From: an uncultured Christensenellaceae bacterium
GTDB lineage: Bacteria; Bacillota; Clostridia; Christensenellales; Borkfalkiaceae
Direction of reading: 5' to 3'
NCBI GenBank assembly: GCA_910588695.1
Contig: CAJUOV010000003.1
Location: forward strand, 1 to 11,494
DNA length: 11,494 bases
In this document: piece after piece, positions 1-5,653 of the stretch
How positions within the stretch are numbered: the first letter of the stretch is position 1
Layout: the number at the start of each line of letters is the position of its first letter
The notes under the pieces: model-generated
The model's database searches: none
Seen by the model: only the letters and a program-made list of their open reading frames with translations
What the model was told of the DNA's origin: nothing
Position numbers and translations under genes: made by a program

Positions 1-10
1 CGTAAAGTTT

Positions 11-58
11 TATAATGGTTTAGAACAGTAAAGGAACTGCTCTGAACCATTTTTCTTT
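11..58 (+). promoter_or_regulatory. TATAAT box and imperfect dyad/terminator-like hairpin at left end
   Basis: A perfect TATAAT lies at 11-16. Overlapping it, bases 15-29 pair with 36-50 (15 positions with one G-U pair and one mismatch, six-base loop), followed by TTTTCTTT. Read alone, the hairpin plus T-run looks like an intrinsic terminator for a gene to the left. Read with the -10 box, transcription would start inside the dyad, so it could instead be a repressor operator. No -35 is available inside the window, but TTGACT lies at 11484-11489, which would be placed correctly if the window is circular. Confidence 0.45.
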
Positions 59-96
59 ACTGAAATACGGGCGGCGGCATTACGCAAAGGACGGCA

Positions 97-441
97 ATGA
101 TAATGACAGTAATCACAAAAAAAGTAGTAATTGAAAATGAGGAATTTGTACTTATTAAAGACAATTCCGCAAACGGCGTTTATTACGGAACTATCCCGTA
201 TAGCGAACTTGACGAAAACGGCAAGCTAAAAAGACAACTTAACGGCTATGATATGGCAATAGTTTTATTAAGTGATAGCGTTGAGCGTAACGAAAGTCCG
301 CTTGTATCAGCAATAAAGGAAAGGCAACGCCGTATCCTCTTGATAGGTTTATTGCCGAGGGGCATACGAAAGAGGAAATTATACAATTCATTTTGGCAAT
401 GTAAGCAAAACGGCTGTGCTAACGGCTTGACGGGCAAATAA
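97..441 (+). CDS. Small conserved-looking protein, apparently frameshifted in its C-terminal third
   Basis: As it reads, the frame gives 114 residues. The first ~70 look like a compact soluble domain (YYGTIPYSELDENGKLKRQL) and I cannot assign a function. After about residue 65 the sequence becomes Arg-rich and unnatural. The frame one base back reads a plausible acidic helical tail (LDRFIAEGHTKEEIIQFILA) and stops at 402-404. The likeliest explanation is a frameshift between 291 and 320, from mutation or sequencing error; no convincing slippery heptamer is visible. Two starts are possible, ATG 97 or ATG 103. The AAAGGA at 86-91 sits 11 bases before ATG 103, the same layout as the genes at 7351 and 10251, so 103 may be the true start. 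It is the first gene of a rightward run ending with the gene at 1110. Confidence 0.6.
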   Translation: MIMTVITKKVVIENEEFVLIKDNSANGVYYGTIPYSELDENGKLKRQLNGYDMAIVLLSDSVERNESPLVSAIKERQRRILLIGLLPRGIRKRKLYNSFWQCKQNGCANGLTGK

Positions 442-460
442 AAAAGACGAGGTAACGAGA

Positions 461-1096
461 ATGAAAAACGGAACGGAAAAGTACATTGGCACGGTCGAAT
501 ACCTTTCAAGGCTCTACGACTATTGTAACGCAAAGCTGTTTAACGGCGAGCTTGTAAAGCCTGTTATCACGGTACAGCAGGACGTGAAAAACAAAACGAA
601 TGGTTGGTGGTCGGTCGGCAAGGTTTGGAAAGAGAACGCCGAGGACGAGGGCGAACACGAATTGAATATTACGGCGCAACAGCTTAACCGTCCGTTGTAC
701 GCAACGGATAAGGATAGCATTTGCTCGACGCTCATTCATGAAATGTGTCATCAATACGCGCAAGCGAACAATATGCAAGACACTTCCCGCGCGGGTAACT
801 ATCATAACAAGCTATTCAAAAAGATTGCCGAAGAACACGGCTTACACGTTGAGTGCGTGGCAACGATCGGGTGGTCGCATACCACGTTGACGGAAAGCAC
901 GGCGGCACTTATCGCGGAATTTGTCAAAGACAACCCCGCAAGCGTGATTTACCGTGCGCCCGTGTTTAAGGGGCAATGCGTGAAAACTTCAAGCACGCGC
1001 AAATACATTTGCCCCGACTGCGGACAAACAGTTCGCGCCACGAAGTCCGTGAATATCATGTGCGCCGATTGTATGGTGTACATGACCGAAGAATAA
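461..1096 (+). CDS. SprT-like zinc metalloprotease domain protein
   Basis: The 211-residue protein carries an HEMCH motif at residues 93-97, the HExxH zinc-protease signature. A further candidate zinc ligand is H115 in GNYHNKLF. A C-terminal zinc ribbon follows, CPDC (184-187) and CADC (201-204). This order, an N-terminal helical segment with YDYCNAKLFNGEL, then HExxH, then a zinc ribbon, is that of the SprT/Spartan-like family, which in eukaryotes degrades DNA-protein crosslinks. There is no signal peptide, so it is cytosolic. The start ATG follows GAGGTAACGAGA. SprT-like proteins are common cargo of mobile elements in gut Firmicutes, and a role in releasing covalent Rep-DNA adducts or other protein-DNA complexes is speculation. 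Family assignment is firm, substrate unknown. Confidence 0.88.
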   Translation: MKNGTEKYIGTVEYLSRLYDYCNAKLFNGELVKPVITVQQDVKNKTNGWWSVGKVWKENAEDEGEHELNITAQQLNRPLYATDKDSICSTLIHEMCHQYAQANNMQDTSRAGNYHNKLFKKIAEEHGLHVECVATIGWSHTTLTESTAALIAEFVKDNPASVIYRAPVFKGQCVKTSSTRKYICPDCGQTVRATKSVNIMCADCMVYMTEE

Positions 1097-1109
1097 GGCG
1101 GTGGCGACG

Positions 1110-1292
1110 ATGTTATATTTCAAGGTTGTTACCGAATATTGCGGCGGTGAAAAAGGTTGGCGTTATTTCGGGGCGACGAGCCTATGGCGGTTGGTTCTTT
1201 CTTTGCCCGATTATGAATTGGGGCGCGTTGTTGAAATAAAGCGGGTTTCCCGTTTGCCGAAAGGTTGCGAACCGTTCAAAGTTTTTGTATAA
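1110..1292 (+). CDS. Small 60-residue protein of unknown function
   Basis: The frame begins MLYFKVVTEYCGGEKGWRYF and ends KGCEPFKVFV. ATG 1110 is chosen because GGCGGTGG lies about six bases upstream; a GTG at 1101 is in frame but its spacing to a ribosome site is poor. No transmembrane segment or known motif is visible. The gene starts 13 bases after the SprT-like gene stops, so the two are probably co-transcribed. A stable hairpin begins just after its stop. It could be a cytosolic accessory protein; I do not recognise the family. Confidence 0.6.
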   Translation: MLYFKVVTEYCGGEKGWRYFGATSLWRLVLSLPDYELGRVVEIKRVSRLPKGCEPFKVFV

Positions 1293-1297
1293 AGTCC

Positions 1298-1360
1298 ACC
1301 CCGCGCCGATCCTCCTGCGGCGCACAAAACAAGCGGGGTACAACCTCCACCCCGCTTTCT
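1298..1360 (+). terminator. Hairpin terminator with a competing alternative pairing
   Basis: AGCGGGGT (1332-1339) pairs perfectly with ACCCCGCT (1349-1356) over a nine-base loop, followed by a short TTCT tail. A second ACCCCGC lies upstream at 1298-1304 and could pair with the same GCGGGGT, enclosing another hairpin GCGCCG/CGGCGC (1303-1308 with 1318-1323). The two folds exclude each other, as in attenuators. It separates the 1110 gene from the gene at 1487. The T-run is weak, so termination is plausible but not certain. Confidence 0.5.
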
Positions 1361-1391
1361 ATCGGGAAATAGTTTAATGAAAACAAGCGCG

Positions 1392-1434
1392 CTTATGGTA
1401 GGTAAAACCCTATCTTTCCCGACCAACCCATAAG
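1392..1434 (+). promoter_or_regulatory. Stem-loop in the leader of the 1487 gene
   Basis: CTTATGG (1392-1398) pairs with CCATAAG (1428-1434), and inside it TAGG (1399-1402) can pair with CCTA (1409-1412). With the hairpins at 1298-1356 and the repeat element at 1442-1476, almost the whole gap between 1293 and 1486 is foldable. I found no convincing promoter in this gap. It may be a 5' leader or read-through segment controlling the downstream gene, or structured ssDNA used in replication. Confidence 0.35.
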
Positions 1435-1441
1435 GGTAAAC

Positions 1442-1476
1442 AAAATACGCGTGCCGTATGCGACAAGCGGCAAAGG
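1442..1476 (+). repeat. 35-nt leader repeat, copy A
   Basis: This element directly precedes ATG 1487 and supplies its ribosome site (CGGCAAAGG). It matches copy B at 2109-2143 in 31 of 35 positions. Two of the four differences are compensatory: C1450/G1460 here against G2117/C2127 in copy B, which keeps a dyad CGS-N9-SCG (S = C or G). ATACG and CGTAT also form a conserved 5-bp inverted repeat. It is either an RNA element controlling translation or a protein-binding site. Confidence 0.6.
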
Positions 1477-1486
1477 ATAAAATCAA

Positions 1487-1936
1487 ATGGCAACAAAGAA
1501 CATGACGGCAGTAGTAACGGAAACGCAGAACGGCAACCTTGTAATGGTGCGCGAGCCTATTAACGGCAAAGACGGCAAACAGCTCACGACGAAAGACGGC
1601 AGATTGTATTTCGCGTATATCGTGCGCGGCGTTATTCGCGGGCAGGTAAAGAAAGTTGATTTTGCCCCGAAAGACATGGGCGGTTATGAGCCGTTAGATC
1701 TGCTTTTCGATATTGCGGATAGAGCGGAACTTATCATGGAAGATAAGGTCATGGAAGATAACAACGGCAACAAGACGGCATACACGGCGTATTCCGTTCG
1801 TGTTACGGACGAAGACGGCGAAGTGTGGGAATGCGAAGTCAAGCCGCAAAGAAACAGCGACAAAGCCCTGTTGAATTTCTTGCTTATCGAACTCGGCAAA
1901 CAAGCAAAGAAAGCGGCGACGGAAACGGCGGCATAA
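1487..1936 (+). CDS. 149-residue cytosolic protein, candidate ssDNA-binding protein by position
   Basis: The protein has no signal peptide or membrane segment. It looks like a beta-rich domain (residues ~8-60, with YFAYIVRGVIRGQVKKVDF), then an acidic alpha/beta section (ELIMEDKVMEDNNG), then VRVTDEDGEVWECEVKPQRN, and a short basic C-terminal helix ending KQAKKAATETAA. I do not recognise a named family. Its place upstream of the membrane/virion genes and beside a structured leader resembles the gene V position of Ff phages, so an ssDNA-binding role is a guess from context. The start is set by AAAGG inside the 35-nt leader repeat. The stop is followed at once by an 18-bp palindrome. Confidence 0.7.
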   Translation: MATKNMTAVVTETQNGNLVMVREPINGKDGKQLTTKDGRLYFAYIVRGVIRGQVKKVDFAPKDMGGYEPLDLLFDIADRAELIMEDKVMEDNNGNKTAYTAYSVRVTDEDGEVWECEVKPQRNSDKALLNFLLIELGKQAKKAATETAA

Positions 1937-1954
1937 TTGAAAGTGTACTTTCAA
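1937..1954. repeat. 18-bp palindrome TTGAAAGT-GT-ACTTTCAA, copy 1
   Basis: The 8-bp arms are perfect, with a two-base centre GT. It begins one base after the stop codon of the 1487 gene. The same sequence in the opposite orientation (centre AC) occurs at 7317-7334 and 11304-11321. It could be an operator for a phage repressor, a recombination site or a site used by the transposase. Confidence 0.7.
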
Positions 1955-1974
1955 AAACAATAAATATGTGGATA

Positions 1975-2000
1975 ACCCGCCCGTGGAAAAACGGACGGGT
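1975..2000 (+). terminator. Hairpin after the 1487 gene
   Basis: ACCCGCCCGT (1975-1984) pairs with ACGGACGGGT (1991-2000), ten positions with one C-A mismatch and loop GGAAAA. It lacks a T-run on the plus side, so it may be a weak terminator or a structural element of the leader. A purine-rich arm (about 2012-2033) that can fold onto CCCTCTCTC (2039-2047) follows it. Confidence 0.4.
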
Positions 2001-2066
2001 AAACCCATAAAAGAGAACGAGCGAGCGGGCGGGAAAGTCCCTCTCTCACTCTCTAAAAGCAACGCT

Positions 2067-2106
2067 CCCCGTAGGGGTGATTGCTCCCAGCAAGGGTGTT
2101 AAAAAG
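2067..2106 (+). repeat. GGGG double-hairpin leader, copy A
   Basis: CCCC-GTA-GGGG (2067-2077) is followed by TGATTG, then CTCCC-agcaa-GGG and TGTTAAAAAG. The same arrangement occurs at 8726-8765 just before the Rep gene, with matching CCCCGTAGGGGTG and a matching AAAAAG tail. Between this copy and ATG 2151 lies copy B of the 35-nt leader repeat, so two repeated elements are stacked in front of the morphogenesis operon. It is a likely 5' RNA regulatory element. Confidence 0.55.
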
Positions 2107-2108
2107 TT

Positions 2109-2143
2109 AAAATACGGGTGCCGTATCCGATAAGCGGTAAAGG
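2109..2143 (+). repeat. 35-nt leader repeat, copy B
   Basis: This is the second copy of the element at 1442-1476 (31 of 35 identical). It ends CGGTAAAGG, which acts as the ribosome site for ATG 2151. The compensatory G2117/C2127 pair replaces C/G of copy A, so the dyad is retained despite substitution. Two genes sharing the same leader suggests coordinated control. Confidence 0.6.
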
Positions 2144-2150
2144 CAAATAT

Positions 2151-2399
2151 ATGTCCTGTAAAAATCATGGTAAGCGTAGGTTCACCGAGCGCGAGAAACG
2201 CGCATTTTCGGCGGGCAAAGGTTACGCGGCGGCAAAAGCGGGAAAACGTGTCGCATGTAAGACGGAAAAGGAAAAGGCAAGTTTCCGCAACGGCGTGAAA
2301 GCCGTAAGGAACAGGAAAGGCGGCAAGGGCGGCGCGCGCTGTGAAAATTGCGGCTATTTCGTGGACGCGAACGGGGAAGTATTCCCCGTAAGAAAATAA
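2151..2399 (+). CDS. Basic 82-residue protein with a small zinc-knuckle-like C-terminus
   Basis: The protein is strongly basic (MSCKNHGKRRFTEREKRAFS at the start, VRNRKGGKGG near residue 60) and ends with CENCGYFVDANGEVFPVRK. Two similar F-x-x-G segments occur, FSAGKGYAAAKAGKR and FRNGVKAVRN; the first resembles FSYGYLWGVKAYRK of the 88-residue protein at 8253. A GTG at 2118 is in frame but lies inside the leader repeat, so ATG 2151 with AAAGG upstream is preferred. It could bind nucleic acid, for example as a packaging or regulatory protein. I do not recognise the family. It is the first gene of the run to 5268. Confidence 0.65.
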   Translation: MSCKNHGKRRFTEREKRAFSAGKGYAAAKAGKRVACKTEKEKASFRNGVKAVRNRKGGKGGARCENCGYFVDANGEVFPVRK

Positions 2400-2413
2400 C
2401 GAGGTGAACGAAC

Positions 2414-2614
2414 ATGAGAAGTAGTATTGTAAAAGGAATTGTGTCGATTTTTCTTGCGGGGATTCTTGCAGCGGGCATTTGTTGCGCGGGCTTTGCATCG
2501 CGTGATGAGAACGGCAAGTGGTTCGGCAATGTAGATATTTCCACTTGGCATTGGAAAGATAATGTTGCCGAGGAATCGTCGGCAGAGGCTGTAACGATTG
2601 CGGAGGATTTGTAA
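2414..2614 (+). CDS. 66-residue single-TM or secreted small protein
   Basis: An N-terminal hydrophobic segment (residues ~7-27, IVKGIVSIFLAGILAAGICC) is followed by a Trp-rich acidic tail with WFGNVDISTWHWKDN. The ribosome site is GAGGTG, seven bases from ATG. Its stop overlaps the start of the next gene by one base (TAATG), so the two are translationally coupled. The next protein begins with the same plan, a hydrophobic helix then a W-rich patch. It is a possible small coat or virion-assembly protein of an inovirus-like element, but it lacks the second TM and basic C-terminus of classical major coat precursors. Confidence 0.7.
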   Translation: MRSSIVKGIVSIFLAGILAAGICCAGFASRDENGKWFGNVDISTWHWKDNVAEESSAEAVTIAEDL

Positions 2615-3873
2615 TGAAAAAATTTTGGGGAATATTTTGTTCCGTTCTTGCTGTCGCGCTTGCGGTAGCGATCGGCGTTGGATCTTCGGGCTTTACGAAT
2701 TGGAACGTGAAAGCATGGTTTAACGGTTGGGGAAAAGGAGAGCAAACGAAAGACCCCGAAAATCCGCCCGCCGTTGATCTTGGACTACTCGGCGAGGGCA
2801 TGATAATCCCCGCAGAGAGCGGCACGGAAGAAGATGACGTGCAGTTTTTAAGCGCGCTGTTACCGCGTTCCGCCTATGCGGCCAATGCCGTTTCGGAGAA
2901 CGCGGAAAAGGCGTATAACGTGACCGCTACCGTTTTGCCCGACAATGAGGCGGATAATACCGCCGTAGAATGGAGCATGTCATGGAAGCGAACAACGGAT
3001 TGTTGGGCGTACACGGCTACGGGTTTACGCGAAATCAGCGATTACGTAACGCTTGTAACGAACGACGAAAGCGTAGAATCAAGCAAAACCGTATCGGTTT
3101 CTTGCATTCAGTCTTTCGGTGAGCCGATCATCTTGACCGCAAAATGCAAGTATGCGCCCGAAATCAGCGATTCGATACAAATCGATTACGCCGCGCGGTT
3201 CAATCTTATGATGGGATATTTTAGCGCAACGGGAAGCCCTAATCAAGACATGGAAGGCGGGAATCCGAGAGTCTCATTTACGGGTGATTCGGAAATAACG
3301 TTTGAATTTGGAGATGTCGGCAAGTGTCATTCGATTTTTCCCTCGTCGATCATGTACACCATTGACGGGGATTACACGATTTCGGACAATTACAACTTTA
3401 CATTATCATTGGAACGAAATGATCATGAACTTTATGGAGAAATCAATATCTGTGATTATCACTTCGATACGCTTTCGCACGTACAGAACCTCGGAAGCTA
3501 TACAATCGAGCGGAGCGAAAGCGGTTCTCCGTACAACTCAATACAGCTTCCCTTCACGGGCGGACAAGGCGCAAAATTTAGCATGACCGTGAACGGTATC
3601 GGTTCGATTTTAACGCACGGCGGATCGCACGGATATACAAGCACGCTTAAAAATGACATCGATAAGGGCGAATATACGAGGAAAGCTGCAAGCGATTCGT
3701 TGAAATCCGTTCTTATGGCGAATAACGGAAGAATACCGCTTTGCGTAATGACGATGACAGTTACGGGCACGCGGGCGGCGTATGAATTTTCGACGAACGT
3801 ATATATCACAAAAGTGCTTTACAGCACGAACATTTCGGGCGTTGAAATCAACGGCGGAAACGTTGTAACCTGA
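2614..3873 (+). CDS. 419-residue exported protein with a bacterial Ig-like domain
   Basis: A hydrophobic export/anchor segment spans residues ~4-24 (IFCSVLAVALAVAIGVG), followed by FTNWNVKAWFNGW and a Pro/acidic linker. Residues ~97-195 look like a bacterial Ig-like fold: YNVTATVLPDNEADNTAVEW, YVTLVTNDESVESS, then VSVSCIQSFGEPIILTAKC. The remainder is beta-rich with no TM. GGAGG lies seven bases before the start. Such Ig-like domains are frequent on phage virion surfaces and in secreted adhesins of Firmicutes. In this context it is a candidate minor coat or receptor-binding protein, or a surface-displayed protein. Function beyond the fold is inferred. Confidence 0.75.
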   Translation: MKKFWGIFCSVLAVALAVAIGVGSSGFTNWNVKAWFNGWGKGEQTKDPENPPAVDLGLLGEGMIIPAESGTEEDDVQFLSALLPRSAYAANAVSENAEKAYNVTATVLPDNEADNTAVEWSMSWKRTTDCWAYTATGLREISDYVTLVTNDESVESSKTVSVSCIQSFGEPIILTAKCKYAPEISDSIQIDYAARFNLMMGYFSATGSPNQDMEGGNPRVSFTGDSEITFEFGDVGKCHSIFPSSIMYTIDGDYTISDNYNFTLSLERNDHELYGEINICDYHFDTLSHVQNLGSYTIERSESGSPYNSIQLPFTGGQGAKFSMTVNGIGSILTHGGSHGYTSTLKNDIDKGEYTRKAASDSLKSVLMANNGRIPLCVMTMTVTGTRAAYEFSTNVYITKVLYSTNISGVEINGGNVVT

Positions 3874-3891
3874 GCATTAAGGCGGTGAGCG

Positions 3892-5268
3892 ATGAAAAAG
3901 ATAATGCAAAACAGAATCTTTGCGGCGATCGTTTTGTTGTTGACACTCCTTTTCGCGATGATTGGTGGGCATAGTTATTTGCCCGCCTTAGCGGCAACTA
4001 AGTATTCGAGCGCGTTAGAAGATTTGCAAAAAGATACGTCTTTTAATGTAAACGATTATCCATATATTGCTAACGATTATTCTATTGAGCTTATACAAAT
4101 TGCGGAAAGTACGGACGACGAATTGTTTGTGTATACATATCAACCTTGCCAAAAGACAACGTATCTTGTGGCAACGGACATTAACATGTCTCTTTCCGAA
4201 AGTCCGAACGGCATGAAAGTGTATCCTTTGATTTTTGTAAATTGTAGCGGTACTCTCTGTAAGTATAAAGTCAAGGGTTTGACCGTAAGTACCGAATCTG
4301 TCCGTTATTATAATATCACAAGCATTTCCCGTGAATGGAATAAAGATATTGACGACGGAACGGGTAATGATAATGTGCAAAATACCGTTCCGTATTCTGT
4401 CGGTATTTTATGGAAAGCGGTTACCGAAAACGGCGAAGTCCGTTACGGCTATAACCTAACTGAAACGATTGAAATTACGGAAATGTATGTCGATCATTTA
4501 CGTTATTCGACGGGATTTCATTTTATAGGTTTTTCAAAATGCGATAGTCATTATGTTGCTTTTTCTACCGATAAAAAAATCGATAAACTAATGGAAGCTG
4601 AAGTATTTTACTTTTCTCAAAGTGTGGTTGTCGATAAAACTATGGGAATTGTTTCTTCCGAAAAGCGTGGCGAGGAAGTCTCACAAAAAGCAGTTTTGTC
4701 CGAAATCGATTCGGTTACGGTTGGCGGCGGTTTATTCGCTAAAACCTATACTTGGAATCGTATACAAAGCGTTTCCGACTTTATTGCAACGGAAAGTTTA
4801 TCGGATACTACGAAAGATAGTTTGCAAAATACAAAATGGATTCTACGTTTTGCTGAAACGGATTATAGCTCTACGGGTGATTATAAGGTAAAGCAAGAGA
4901 CAAGTACGGAAATTTCTCGCGTTAGGATTTTGCGGCTGAAATTTGAGACGGACGAAAAAGTGTATAATCTCGGCGTCGTCTCCGCTTCTCAAACGGGTGA
5001 TAGAATTCCCGGAAACACAAATCAAAATGAATTGGACTTTGGTAAAACTTTCTTTTCGGGAAATTCCTCATGGTGGGTGTATTTGGTAGTTTTCGCTTTC
5101 GCCATGATTGTGTTGGTGGTTTTGGGTTTTGTGTTTCCTGTATTTGGAAAAGGGTTGCTTGTGGTCTTGAAATGGATCGGCATTATATTATGGCAAATAA
5201 TTTCGTTACCGTTTAAGGGAATTGCCGCGCTTGTGCAGAAAATTAAAGATAAAAAAGACGGTGGTTAA
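3892..5268 (+). CDS. 458-residue membrane-anchored exported protein, candidate minor coat (pIII-like)
   Basis: A clear signal peptide occupies residues 1 to ~35 (AAIVLLLTLLFAMIGG, cleavage likely after LPALAA). A large extracytoplasmic domain follows, with FVAFSTDKKIDKLMEAEVF-like sequence near 225-245 and RFAETDY near 325. At 368 lies TGDRIPGNTN, then a TM at 394-419 (WWVYLVVFAFAMIVLVVLG), a second hydrophobic stretch at ~423-445 and a basic tail KIKDKKDGG. The layout of signal peptide, ectodomain and C-terminal anchor is that of filamentous-phage pIII, though no sequence homology is claimed. The ribosome site is AAGGCGGTGAG. Its last codons form one arm of the terminator at 5252-5278. Base composition is more AT-rich than its upstream neighbours. 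Confidence 0.75.
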   Translation: MKKIMQNRIFAAIVLLLTLLFAMIGGHSYLPALAATKYSSALEDLQKDTSFNVNDYPYIANDYSIELIQIAESTDDELFVYTYQPCQKTTYLVATDINMSLSESPNGMKVYPLIFVNCSGTLCKYKVKGLTVSTESVRYYNITSISREWNKDIDDGTGNDNVQNTVPYSVGILWKAVTENGEVRYGYNLTETIEITEMYVDHLRYSTGFHFIGFSKCDSHYVAFSTDKKIDKLMEAEVFYFSQSVVVDKTMGIVSSEKRGEEVSQKAVLSEIDSVTVGGGLFAKTYTWNRIQSVSDFIATESLSDTTKDSLQNTKWILRFAETDYSSTGDYKVKQETSTEISRVRILRLKFETDEKVYNLGVVSASQTGDRIPGNTNQNELDFGKTFFSGNSSWWVYLVVFAFAMIVLVVLGFVFPVFGKGLLVVLKWIGIILWQIISLPFKGIAALVQKIKDKKDGG

Positions 5269-5278
5269 CCGTCTTTTT
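5252..5278. terminator. Bidirectional intrinsic terminator between convergent genes
   Basis: AAAAAGACGGT (5252-5262) pairs perfectly with ACCGTCTTTTT (5268-5278) over a five-base loop GGTTA. Each strand reads a stem ending in a T-run. The hairpin lies within the last codons and stops of both the 458-residue gene (stop 5266-5268) and the opposing 105-residue gene (stop 5265-5267), so the two stops overlap on TTAA. Confidence 0.8.
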
Positions 5279-5582
5279 CAGGTGGTTCATCGGGTGTGTT
5301 TTGGGATAGAATTTTTGCAACTTTATTTTTACTGTTGTTGTTGAGTTTTGCAAATTGTGTTAATATTTGCAATTCTTCATTGGTTAACTTGTTATCTTTG
5401 TGCTTTTGAAGTAAATTAATTTTTACATTCATTTTATTATACATGACGATTAGGATAACCGTTAAAGCAATGATAATAAGAATTAAAATTGCAATGACAA
5501 TCCATCCGCCGTTATTTAGATCAATTTCGTGTGTGTTGGTGTTCCCTGGAATGTTGTCTCCTGTCATAAAATTACCTTTCAT
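5265..5582 (-). CDS. 105-residue single-TM protein sharing a motif with the opposing coat-like gene
   Basis: From ATG at 5582 the protein has a short N-terminus with TGDNIPGNTNTHEIDLN, one TM (residues ~27-48, WIVIAILILIIIALTVILIV) and a charged cytosolic tail (~55 residues, with LTNEELQILTQFAKL). The TGDxIPGNTN-E-D juxtamembrane motif also sits before the TM of the convergent 458-residue protein. A second start at 5567 (MTGD) is preceded by the same AAGGTAATTTT as the first, so the ribosome site and start are tandemly duplicated. A good promoter lies at 5610-5638. It might be an immunity or superinfection-exclusion protein, a small coat protein or an assembly partner. The family is unknown to me. 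Confidence 0.75.
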   Translation of the reverse strand: MKGNFMTGDNIPGNTNTHEIDLNNGGWIVIAILILIIIALTVILIVMYNKMNVKINLLQKHKDNKLTNEELQILTQFAKLNNNSKNKVAKILSQNTPDEPPEKDG

Positions 5583-5609
5583 AAAATTACCTTGTGAAAA
5601 TATGAAACT

Positions 5610-5638
5610 ATTATAACACGGGTAAAAGAAAAAATCAA
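5610..5638 (-). promoter_or_regulatory. Sigma70-type promoter for the 105-residue minus-strand gene
   Basis: On the minus strand TTGATT (5638-5633) and TATAAT (5615-5610) are separated by 17 bases, a near-consensus housekeeping promoter. The start would fall near 5603, about 20 bases before the first ATG. The same short gap precedes the Zot gene on the plus strand, where I see no comparable promoter. Confidence 0.75.
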
Positions 5639-5653
5639 GGCAATTAAGAAAAA

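Noticed and set aside
2046..2825. Long open frame of 259 codons on the minus strand
   Set aside because: It overlaps three rightward genes with good ribosome sites, reads like low-complexity Ser/Pro/Phe shadow sequence and has no start signal.
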